DNA of 12,318 bases from DATGSF01 sp035302865 (GTDB lineage: Bacteria; Bacteroidota; Bacteroidia; Chitinophagales; Chitinophagaceae). This document shows, piece after piece, positions 1 through 7,058 of this stretch. The DNA is taken from NCBI GenBank assembly GCA_035302865.1, contig DATGSF010000100.1:1-12318 (forward strand). Direction: 5' to 3'. Below the pieces are notes generated by a model. It saw only the letters and a list, made by a program, of their open reading frames with translations, did no database searches and was not told where the DNA came from. Made by a program: the position numbers and the translations under genes. Every line of letters begins with the position of its first letter. The stretch's first letter is position 1.

Positions 1-851
1 CTAAATGGTTTTAAAAATATATAAAATAACAATAAAACTATAGGAGAAAGAAAAAATAAAGCAAATATTAAATAGTATTTAAAAATATGAACCCAAATTT
101 TACGTTTTTTATCTGTATTTCCTTTTTTTATAATAATATTCGCCCAAATTTTAAATAGCTTTTTAGCACGCATTTCAATAAATAAAATTGGAGTAGAAAT
201 AGATGCTCCGCCAGCAGATATAAATTTATCTTGAAGATTAGATAAATCGCTACTTTCTAAATGTTGATTAAATATTTCACCATAATTTTGAGCTGAGGCA
301 ATATCCTCTGAACTTATGCCGGGTTTAGGGAAAATTTTCCATTTCCTTTCTTTTTTACCTTTAAGCATCCAGTGAACAATGCTAATGGCACTTGGTAAAT
401 TAGAGTGGCGATCTTGGAATACAATATTGCCCATATGTTTTCCTTGCACAGAATTAATATAAGATTGTATTGAATCATGAGCGTTTAGCCACATATTTCT
501 TGCACCTACTAAAGTAATAAACTTTGCATTTTTTACTCTATCTCTAAAGTTTATACTTTGAAATAAAGAAGTTACGGGTAGAGAAGGAGATAAAAACCAA
601 GGTTGATAAGCTAAAATTACCCAATCATATTGCTCATGTTTAAAATGTAATGCATTTAAAGCTACAGGAATTTCCAAAACAGACTCTGGCATAACATTCA
701 TAAAAGATTCCATAGTCCACGGGAAAGGATAAGCTTCTTTTGCATCAAATTTTATATAATCAATATCAAAATTATTTAAAGCAGCACTAAATTTATCCAC
801 TATTTCAGTAAGTTGTCCCGTTTGTGAATAATGAATTACTAAAATCTTCAT
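1..851 (-). CDS. DarA-like flavodoxin-fold protein (dialkylresorcinol/flexirubin type), 3' end outside window
   Basis: The ATG is at 851-849 and 283 codons are open to the left edge, so the C-terminus is cut off. The N-terminus begins MKILVIHYSQTGQ, a flavodoxin-type phosphate-binding loop (Y8-S-x-T-G), which implies FMN binding. Later segments (YPFPW near residue 41, a GARNMW motif, a D-R-H segment, VHWM-KGKK, FPKPG) resemble the Bacteroidota proteins annotated as dialkylresorcinol condensing enzyme DarA. In that pathway DarB is the ketosynthase that makes a cyclohexanedione, and DarA is thought to aromatise it to the resorcinol. A hydrophobic segment at about residues 259-280 suggests a C-terminal membrane anchor. 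The start codon overlaps the stop of the upstream gene (ATGA), so the two are probably translationally coupled. The flavodoxin fold is well supported. The DarA assignment is from recalled family resemblance and is moderately secure. Confidence 0.72.
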   Translation of the reverse strand, partial: MKILVIHYSQTGQLTEIVDKFSAALNNFDIDYIKFDAKEAYPFPWTMESFMNVMPESVLEIPVALNALHFKHEQYDWVILAYQPWFLSPSLPVTSLFQSINFRDRVKNAKFITLVGARNMWLNAHDSIQSYINSVQGKHMGNIVFQDRHSNLPSAISIVHWMLKGKKERKWKIFPKPGISSEDIASAQNYGEIFNQHLESSDLSNLQDKFISAGGASISTPILFIEMRAKKLFKIWANIIIKKGNTDKKRKIWVHIFKYYLIFALFFLSPIVLLLFYIFLKPF

Positions 852-1321
852 GGTTTTAAATTTTTTGAAATTTTAGCATAATCTTCAATGCATTTTTGAA
901 TATTTTCAGGGATTTTTGTAAAGTTGTTTTTTATAACTTTGATATCCTCTTCTATATTATTATTGTACTTCAAAATAGCAGGTGCATGTTCCTGTATCAT
1001 TAAACGTAAAAAACGGTATTCATAAGCAGCTTCATTTTTTAAAATAGCATTTTCCAATAAGTTCTTTCCTTTTTTGAATTGTTCTAATCTTGATTTTGGT
1101 TCTTTTAGGAACTGAGCATGAAACATTAAACTTGCTGCATAATAGGCTTCTTTATCTAAGGAATTGCTTTTTTGAATTTGAATTAATAGTGATTCTATTT
1201 GCGTATTATTCTTATTTTTTATGGCATTGTATACTTCTTTTTTAGAAAAAGAAGAAAAATAAATGAGACACAATAAAAGAAAAGTTGTTATAAAATAATG
1301 TTTTTTAATAGGGTAGTTCAT
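848..1321 (-). CDS. Small exported or membrane-anchored protein linked to the DarA-like gene
   Basis: This 157-residue protein has a hydrophobic N-terminus (about residues 9-25), either an uncleaved signal anchor or a signal peptide without a clear cleavage site. The rest is an alpha-helical, lysine- and glutamate-rich domain. A central stretch (KKGKNLLENAI, then Y-RFLRLMIQEHAP, then KYNNNIEED) resembles conserved hypothetical proteins I recall from flexirubin-type loci of Bacteroidota. The spacing of Ala/Leu/Tyr in residues 55-105 is TPR-like but no complete TPR is evident. Its TGA overlaps the ATG of the DarA-like gene by 3 bases, implying a shared transcript and role. The biochemical function is unknown. 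It lies 75 bp after DUF3810 on the same strand, so readthrough from that gene is possible. Confidence 0.7.
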   Translation of the reverse strand: MNYPIKKHYFITTFLLLCLIYFSSFSKKEVYNAIKNKNNTQIESLLIQIQKSNSLDKEAYYAASLMFHAQFLKEPKSRLEQFKKGKNLLENAILKNEAAYEYRFLRLMIQEHAPAILKYNNNIEEDIKVIKNNFTKIPENIQKCIEDYAKISKNLKP

Positions 1322-1396
1322 GATTCTAAATTTAAGGATTTGTTTATAAAAAGCATAAATAATATAAAATTACAAAAAAAAGAAAAAACATTTATG

Positions 1397-2446
1397 CTAA
1401 TATGGGGGAATTTCCTCCCATGATTTTTTTTCTATAGGATAAATCCAATCCAAAAATAAAGAATATGATTTTATTCCTACTTTTTCTCCTTGTATTTTTA
1501 AAAATGTATCAAAAACCTTTGTCGTTCTTTTAAGAGGTGAATTTTGGTGCTTTTGCACATAGCTTAAATATTCCAAATAAGCTTCTGAAATAGTTTCTGG
1601 TATATCCTTGATTATTGTTTTGTGTATTTCCGGAATACTCTTTTTTAAATAAGCGCTTGTATAAATAAAACCTTGAAAGTAAGCAGCATTTTTAAAATGG
1701 ATCTTATTGCTTTCTTTTGCAATAAGATAAGCGAAAAAGTTTGCTTCTCCCTCTTTTGCATGCCCCGCTTGATGTGCTAATTCGTGAAGGCAAACAAAAG
1801 GTAATATGGTTTTAGGTAAGTTTTTATTCACATAGGATTCGAAAGTAAAAGGATTATAATAACCTGATGTTCCTGAGCGATCAATCCAAAAACTAAACAT
1901 GCTTTCTTTTAAACTCCAATTAATATTTAACTCAGAATATGATTTTTGAATATTTGTTGCATCTAATAATATTGAAGAAAAATCTACATCATTAATCTTT
2001 TTTAATTGTTTTTCATCCATGTTTTCAATAAAGAAATGATGCAAGTTTAAAATTTCTACTGTAGTTAATTTTGTTGTCGGTTCTTTTATCGATTCAAGCT
2101 TAGGGATGTGGTAATTAATTCCCCATAAAAATAAAAACAGAAGATAGATCGAAAGTGCAATAGAAAAAGAATTTATAAACCAAACTTTTAATTTTTTCCT
2201 TTTAAATGCTATAAAAGTTGCATAAAGAAAAAAGATAGAAATGAAAATAAACAATAAGTATAAGATGTCTCCCCATGGCAAAATTGATTTAGCCCTTGAA
2301 ATATTAGCTAATTTAAGAAGTGTAGGATAAATTGATTCACTGTATATTTTCAGAGCAGTATTCCATTTAGGAAGTAAAAATTGTAAAATCAATAGTAGAA
2401 ATAAAATTATATATAGTAATTTGAATCGAACCCAAGTATTTTTCAT
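1397..2446 (-). CDS. DUF3810 family membrane protein with HExxH zinc-metallopeptidase motif
   Basis: A 349-residue protein with three predicted membrane helices near residues 8-26, 59-80 and 92-111, followed by a soluble domain. That domain carries HELAH at 221-225 and a downstream KEGEAN (E234), the arrangement of a gluzincin-type metallopeptidase in which two histidines and a downstream glutamate bind zinc and E222 is catalytic. Length, topology and the HELAHQ-GHAKEGEANF segment match DUF3810, a Bacteroidota family whose substrate is, to my knowledge, not established. The catalytic motif is intact, so an active enzyme is plausible but inferred. The gene is divergent from the HMA/TonB operon across 35 bp and is followed by two genes on its own strand. 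It ends in TAG. The first ATG is the natural start because the hydrophobic helix begins just after it. Confidence 0.85.
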   Translation of the reverse strand: MKNTWVRFKLLYIILFLLLILQFLLPKWNTALKIYSESIYPTLLKLANISRAKSILPWGDILYLLFIFISIFFLYATFIAFKRKKLKVWFINSFSIALSIYLLFLFLWGINYHIPKLESIKEPTTKLTTVEILNLHHFFIENMDEKQLKKINDVDFSSILLDATNIQKSYSELNINWSLKESMFSFWIDRSGTSGYYNPFTFESYVNKNLPKTILPFVCLHELAHQAGHAKEGEANFFAYLIAKESNKIHFKNAAYFQGFIYTSAYLKKSIPEIHKTIIKDIPETISEAYLEYLSYVQKHQNSPLKRTTKVFDTFLKIQGEKVGIKSYSLFLDWIYPIEKKSWEEIPPY

Positions 2447-2481
2447 AAATTTGTTACTAGCTTTTTATAAAGATAAAACAA

Positions 2482-2970
2482 ATGTTTCGCTTATTATTTA
2501 TTTCCTTAATTTTTATATGCTCAACAATTTCATTACAAGCTCAAAAATTAGATTATGTTCTTGTTGGAATTAATGGATTGACCTGTTCACAGTGTTCAAG
2601 AAGCGTTGAAATGCAATTGAGGAAATTATCTTTTATTAAAGATATAGAAATGGATCTTAAAGCTACTGTAGCTAAAGTTTACTTGCATGATAACAGAAAT
2701 TGGGATTGGTATGCCTTTCCAAAAGCTGTTCAAGATGCTGGATTTTCTATTAGAAATTTATATCTTGTTTTTGAAGAAGAGTTAGAAGGAGAAAAGCAAT
2801 GTTTTACTTATAAAAACACACAATTTTCCAGAATAAATAAGGATAATTCCAAGCGTTTTCTTTTACATAATATTTCTTTTATGAATAAAAGAGACTATAA
2901 AAAGGAAAATTATGCAAGACCTAAATGCGCAGGTCAAAATGATTTCATGTTAATTCCTCATAAGAAATGA
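2482..2970 (+). CDS. Exported heavy-metal-associated (HMA) domain protein
   Basis: A 162-residue protein with a signal peptide (residues 1-20, cleavage near LQA|Q), so it acts in the periplasm or beyond. Residues 24-92 form an HMA ferredoxin-like fold with the metal-binding loop GLTCSQC (C35, C38) at the classical position after the first beta strand; related domains bind Cu(I) or other soft metals. The 70-residue C-terminal tail is basic and adds C107 and C149, giving four cysteines in the mature protein. The tail could supply extra ligands or a disulfide. It is the first gene of a four-gene operon with an outer-membrane barrel, a TonB-dependent receptor and a TlpA-like thioredoxin. A metal-capture or metal-sensing role next to an outer-membrane transporter is inferred from this context. 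The metal identity is not shown by the sequence. Confidence 0.85.
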   Translation: MFRLLFISLIFICSTISLQAQKLDYVLVGINGLTCSQCSRSVEMQLRKLSFIKDIEMDLKATVAKVYLHDNRNWDWYAFPKAVQDAGFSIRNLYLVFEEELEGEKQCFTYKNTQFSRINKDNSKRFLLHNISFMNKRDYKKENYARPKCAGQNDFMLIPHKK

Positions 2971-2974
2971 ATGT

Positions 2975-3943
2975 ATGCAAAACTTTATAATTTTTATAGT
3001 ATGCATATTAACTATTATAAGTAATACTAAACATGCCATTGCACAGGAATTATTTCCAAATACAGAACCTGCAAGTACTATGCCTAAAAATGTTTTAGGT
3101 ATTCGAGTGTTTTCTGAAAGCTATAAGGAGGTAAAACAAGTACGAAATATGTCTGCTCTTCGATTTATGTATGGAATTCGAGGAGATTTAACTACTTATG
3201 CTACTCTGTTTTTCTCTAATCATCATAATTGGAAAATGCCAGAGGATTTTCCTTTCCACAATGCACCTGAAAGAGGGAAAGTTTATCCTTTTAAGTTTGA
3301 TGGAGCTCATGTGTATCTTAAGTATCGATTTTGGAATATTGATAGACAGAATACACATTTTAGAGCTGCAGCATATTTGGAAGGAGCTTATGTAAATACT
3401 ACTCATCACGAATCTGAACCTGATTTGTTTTTTGGAGATAACAAAGGAATAGGAGGAGGGTTTATTTTTACCTATTTAAAAAATAAATTCGCAATATCAA
3501 GTACAGTTGGATATATTCATCCTTTTGATTATGTAGGAGTTACGCCTGATCCTATTATAGGTTTGCCCGATATTCCCATGCGTATGCAATATGGAAGAAC
3601 TGTAGCTTATAGTTTGTCTTTAGGTTATTTACTGTTGCCAAGAAAATATGAAAATTACGACCAAGGTAATTTAAATTTATATTTAGAATTTAGGGGTAAA
3701 GCTTTTGGTAATTCAAAGGTGGATTTATTTTATGGTACTAATAGGGAGTATTACGTAATAAATAATCGATATCCTCCAGCTTTAAAAAGTGGTTATTTTT
3801 TGGATATAACTCCAGGTATACAGTATATTTACAAAAGTAATTTAAGAATTGATTTTTCTGCCAGTTTTAGAGGAATTGGTTTTTCTTATGCACGTTTATA
3901 TCCTGTTTTTCATGTGGGTATTCAAAGGTATTTTTATTTATGA
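2975..3943 (+). CDS. Outer-membrane beta-barrel protein
   Basis: A 322-residue protein with a signal peptide (residues 1-23, cleavage at AIA|Q). The mature chain is a series of alternating amphipathic strands rich in Tyr, Phe and Gly, with short turns and no long hydrophobic helix, as expected for an outer-membrane barrel. After a short N-terminal segment (LFPNTEPASTMPKNVLGIRVF), strand-like blocks continue to a C-terminal aromatic strand ending RYFYL. It resembles Bacteroidota proteins loosely annotated as transporter or MetA-type barrel proteins, but I cannot name a substrate. It starts 4 bp after the HMA gene and its stop overlaps the TonB receptor start (ATGA), so it is firmly within the operon. 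It may cooperate with the receptor in outer-membrane passage. An upstream in-line ATG at 2971 is in another frame; the ATG at 2975 gives the signal peptide. Confidence 0.8.
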   Translation: MQNFIIFIVCILTIISNTKHAIAQELFPNTEPASTMPKNVLGIRVFSESYKEVKQVRNMSALRFMYGIRGDLTTYATLFFSNHHNWKMPEDFPFHNAPERGKVYPFKFDGAHVYLKYRFWNIDRQNTHFRAAAYLEGAYVNTTHHESEPDLFFGDNKGIGGGFIFTYLKNKFAISSTVGYIHPFDYVGVTPDPIIGLPDIPMRMQYGRTVAYSLSLGYLLLPRKYENYDQGNLNLYLEFRGKAFGNSKVDLFYGTNREYYVINNRYPPALKSGYFLDITPGIQYIYKSNLRIDFSASFRGIGFSYARLYPVFHVGIQRYFYL

Positions 3944-6303
3944 AAAAAAGAGAAAATATTAAAAAAATCAATATTTTGATGGTGTTATGTATGTTACCAT
4001 CATTTTTATGGGCTCAAAAAAATATAACCTTATCAGGATATATTAGAGATTCGAATAGCGGAGAGTCTATTCCAGGTGCTACTATTTACTTTGAAGAAAT
4101 TAATAGAGCAGGGCATACTAATAGCTATGGATTTTATTCTATTACTGTTCCTCCAGGTAATTATAAAATTCGTATTCAAGCTATGAGTTTTGAAACGATT
4201 GAAGAAAATATAAGTTTACAAGCTAACATGGAAAAGGATTTTGATTTAGGAAAGTCGGGAGTGCAATTAAAAGGTGTTACTGTTAGCGATAAAAAAGCTG
4301 ATAGAAATGTAAGCAGTACGGATGTAGGTATGGTAAGCTTAGATATGGCTACTGTTAAGAAAATGCCGATTATGTTTGGAGAGGCTGATGTTTTAAAAGC
4401 TATCCAATTGATGCCAGGTGTACAGTCAGCTGGTGAGGGAAATTCTGGTTTTTATGTACGTGGAGGTGGTCCGGATCAAAATTTAGTTTTATTAGATGAG
4501 GCCGTTGTGTATAATACGGGTCATCTTTTTGGTTTCTTTTCTGTGTTTAATGCGGATGCAATAAAGGATGTGAATTTAATTAAAGGTGGAATGCCAGCGC
4601 AATTTGGTGGTCGTTTATCATCAGTTTTAGAAGTCAATATGAAGGAGGGTAATAATAAAAAGTTTGGAGCTGAAGGGGGAATCGGTTTAATAGCTTCTAG
4701 ATTAACTGTAGAAGGTCCAATTGTTAAAGATAAGGGGTCTTTTATTCTTTCTGGAAGAAGGACTTATGTGGATATAGTCATGAAACCATTTCTAAATAAA
4801 AATGCTAGAAATTCAGGTTATTTCTTTTATGATGCAAATTTAAAAGCAAATTATAAAATATCTAAGAAAGATCATATTTACTTAAGTAGTTATTTTGGTA
4901 GAGATAAATTTCATTTTAAGAGCAGTAGTGGAAATTTTGATTTAAATATGCCTTGGGGCAACTTTACTACTTCTTTAAGATGGAATAGACAAATTAATTC
5001 CAAGTTATTTATGAATTTGACGGGAGTTTATAATGATTATGATTTTACATTTCAAGGAGGACAAGAAGATTTAAATATAAAAATGTACTCAGGAATTCAG
5101 GATTGGAATGCTAAATTAGATTTTGATTATTATCCTCATCATAACCATCATTTAAAATTTGGGTTGAATCATACATATCATACTTTTATACCTAATCAAG
5201 TTTCTGGTCAAGCAGTTAGTGAATTTGATCCGGAGCAAGGAATGAAAAAATATGGACATGAAAGCAGTGCATATATTGCAAATGAATTTTCTATAGGAGA
5301 AGTAATAAAAATAAATGCAGGTCTCCGTTTCTCTTGGTTTGGACAAGTAGGACCTTATACCGATTATATTTTAGATGCCAATAGAAATCCTATAGATAGT
5401 CAAATGTATAATTCAGGGAAATTAGTTAAAGATTATTGGGGCTTAGAACCGCGTCTTAATGCGAGATTTAGATTAAGCGATGTCAATTCTATAAAAGCTA
5501 GTTTTACAAAAACAAATCAATATATACATTTAGTAACAAATAATGGAACTACTATGCCAACAGATATCTGGTTCCCAAGTACATTAAATGTAAAACCACA
5601 AGAGTCTTATCAGTATTCTTTAGGATATTTTCATAACTTCTTAGATGATTTGATTGAAAGTTCAGTGGAATTATATTATAAGGATTTGAAGAACCAAATT
5701 GAGTTTAGGCAAGGTTATACTCCAACTACTTTTAGAGATCCTGAAATGGATTTTGTTTTTGGTAAAGGATGGTCTTATGGTGCTGAGTTTTTTGTACGCA
5801 AAAACCATGGAGACTTTACAGGTTGGATAGGCTACACATTATCTTGGACAGAAAGGTTATTCAAAGATTTGAATGAAGGTGAGAAGTTTCCTGCCAAATA
5901 TGATAGAAGACATGATTTATCTGTGGTATTAAATTATACTATCAATGATAGATGGGATGTGTCTGGAGTTTTTGTATATGCTACGGGAAATGCAATTACT
6001 CTTCCAGTTGGTTATTATATTATTGAAGATCAATTAATACAAGATTTTAGTAAAATTAATGAGTATAGAATATTTCCATATCATCGATTAGATTTGTCTG
6101 TGAATTATACACCTAAAAAGAAGGAAAACAGAAGATGGGAAAGTTCATGGAATTTTTCAATATATAATGTTTATTCTAGGCAAAATCCTTATATTTTATA
6201 TGCAGAACCGCAAGGAACATTAGCTACAGGTTTAGATGTGAAAGTAAAGCAAATATCTATATTCCCAATTCTGCCAAGTGTTACTTATAATTTTAAATTT
6301 TAA
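3940..6303 (+). CDS. TonB-dependent receptor with N-terminal carboxypeptidase-regulatory-like domain
   Basis: A 787-residue outer-membrane receptor for active, TonB/ExbB/ExbD-energised uptake. It has a signal peptide at 1-25 (cleavage at WA|Q) and a carboxypeptidase-regulatory-like beta-sandwich at about 29-113, starting ITLSGYIRDSNSGESIPGA. The plug lies at about 135-236, with VLKAIQLMPGV, YVRGGGPDQNLVLLDEAVVY and GGMPAQFGGRLSS. The 22-strand barrel follows and ends in aromatic VTYNFKF. At 787 residues it is shorter than SusC-type receptors, and no SusD gene is adjacent, so glycan import is unlikely. A histidine cluster (HHNHH at 400-404, then H411 and H414) lies in the barrel. Position between the HMA protein, a barrel protein and TlpA suggests a metal or metal-chelate cargo; that is inference. 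Translation is coupled on both sides: ATGA overlap upstream and TAATG overlap downstream. Confidence 0.92.
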   Translation: MKKRENIKKINILMVLCMLPSFLWAQKNITLSGYIRDSNSGESIPGATIYFEEINRAGHTNSYGFYSITVPPGNYKIRIQAMSFETIEENISLQANMEKDFDLGKSGVQLKGVTVSDKKADRNVSSTDVGMVSLDMATVKKMPIMFGEADVLKAIQLMPGVQSAGEGNSGFYVRGGGPDQNLVLLDEAVVYNTGHLFGFFSVFNADAIKDVNLIKGGMPAQFGGRLSSVLEVNMKEGNNKKFGAEGGIGLIASRLTVEGPIVKDKGSFILSGRRTYVDIVMKPFLNKNARNSGYFFYDANLKANYKISKKDHIYLSSYFGRDKFHFKSSSGNFDLNMPWGNFTTSLRWNRQINSKLFMNLTGVYNDYDFTFQGGQEDLNIKMYSGIQDWNAKLDFDYYPHHNHHLKFGLNHTYHTFIPNQVSGQAVSEFDPEQGMKKYGHESSAYIANEFSIGEVIKINAGLRFSWFGQVGPYTDYILDANRNPIDSQMYNSGKLVKDYWGLEPRLNARFRLSDVNSIKASFTKTNQYIHLVTNNGTTMPTDIWFPSTLNVKPQESYQYSLGYFHNFLDDLIESSVELYYKDLKNQIEFRQGYTPTTFRDPEMDFVFGKGWSYGAEFFVRKNHGDFTGWIGYTLSWTERLFKDLNEGEKFPAKYDRRHDLSVVLNYTINDRWDVSGVFVYATGNAITLPVGYYIIEDQLIQDFSKINEYRIFPYHRLDLSVNYTPKKKENRRWESSWNFSIYNVYSRQNPYILYAEPQGTLATGLDVKVKQISIFPILPSVTYNFKF

Positions 6304-6914
6304 TGGAAAAGAAAAACAAAAACAATAAAAAACCTTGGCATTGGAGTAATGTATTATTTTATATTTTACTAACTTGGCTTGCATTGACCTTTGTTAATTC
6401 AGATTTTAAAGCTTGGACTTTAAGAGGATTAATGAAAATAGGAGTATTTAATCCGCAAACTAATATTGAAAAAACACAAAACAAAACGGAAGTATTCGAT
6501 GATGTGATGCAATTTCAAGTGCTTAATGTAAAAGGGGAGTATAGTTATATTGAGGATTTTAAAGATAAAGTTTTGTTTATTAACTTTTGGGCGGATTGGT
6601 GTCCACCTTGTAAAGCGGAGATGCCAAGTATACAGGAACTATATAATGAGTTTGAAGATAATGATGCTGTGCAGTTTTTATTGATTGATGTGGATAATAA
6701 TCCTGAGAAATCCTTGAAATATGTAACTGATAAGGAATATAGTTTTCCAATATTTTTTCCGGTAAATAAGATTCCCGAATCGATTTTTACAGGGACTTTA
6801 CCAACCACTGTTGTAATAAATAAAGATGGAGTAGTGGTATATAATAAAAAAGGAATTGGAAATTTTTCAAGTAAAAAATTTATACAATTTATAGAGGATT
6901 TAAGCAAAGAATAA
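6303..6914 (+). CDS. TlpA-like membrane-anchored thioredoxin-fold protein
   Basis: A 203-residue protein with a basic N-terminus and one membrane helix (about residues 15-32), followed by a periplasmic thioredoxin domain at about 66-200. The active site is WADWCPPC (C100, C103), with FINFWADWC as the central strand and a cis-proline motif TLPTTVV (P167). This places it in the TlpA/ResA/AhpC-TSA-like group, which usually reduces cysteines of exported proteins, including copper chaperones and apocytochromes. Its start overlaps the receptor stop by one base (TAATG), so it is the last gene of the operon. The CxxC of the HMA protein in the same operon is an obvious candidate substrate, though unproven. 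No clear terminator follows; only a weak hairpin lies in the intergenic region. Confidence 0.9.
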   Translation: MEKKNKNNKKPWHWSNVLFYILLTWLALTFVNSDFKAWTLRGLMKIGVFNPQTNIEKTQNKTEVFDDVMQFQVLNVKGEYSYIEDFKDKVLFINFWADWCPPCKAEMPSIQELYNEFEDNDAVQFLLIDVDNNPEKSLKYVTDKEYSFPIFFPVNKIPESIFTGTLPTTVVINKDGVVVYNKKGIGNFSSKKFIQFIEDLSKE

Positions 6915-6951
6915 AGCTAGAATTGTATTTATATAGAAATAGCAAATCTTT

Positions 6952-6984
6952 ATTTCATAAAGTCTGTAAAAATCAGTATATTTG
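6952..6984 (+). promoter_or_regulatory. Bacteroidota-type promoter for aconitase
   Basis: TATATTTG at 6977-6984 is a perfect match to the Bacteroidota -7 consensus TAnnTTTG. About 20 bp upstream, ATTTC at 6952-6956 is a near match to the -33 TTTG element. Transcription would begin around 6990 and leave a 5' leader of about 70 nt before the aconitase ATG at 7059. The element is oriented correctly and is the best-scoring match by eye in this gap. Start site and strength are inferred. Confidence 0.6.
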
Positions 6985-7058
6985 CATGAATTGAAATACA
7001 AGCATTTGCTCGTGTTTTTTAAAAATAATTTATTAATAATAAAAATACCTTATTTAGT

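Noticed and set aside
1372..1420. Hairpin at the end of DUF3810 (1403-1420) plus a T-rich run on the minus strand (about 1372-1389) as a terminator
   Set aside because: The stem has a mismatch and a wobble, sits inside the last codons, and the T-run starts about 13 nt away. Too weak to call.
3188..3409. Overlapping short open frames on both strands inside the barrel-protein gene
   Set aside because: They lie wholly within a well-supported membrane-barrel gene, have no recognisable domain and fit chance open frames in AT-rich DNA. The same applies to antisense frames at 5152-5346, 6545-6907 and 8235-8417 and the plus-strand frame at 11161-11406.
6948..6962. Small inverted repeat (CTTTAT / ATAAAG) after the TlpA-like gene as a terminator
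   Set aside because: Only 6 AT-rich base pairs with no following T-tract, and it overlaps the -33 region of the aconitase promoter. Not convincing.
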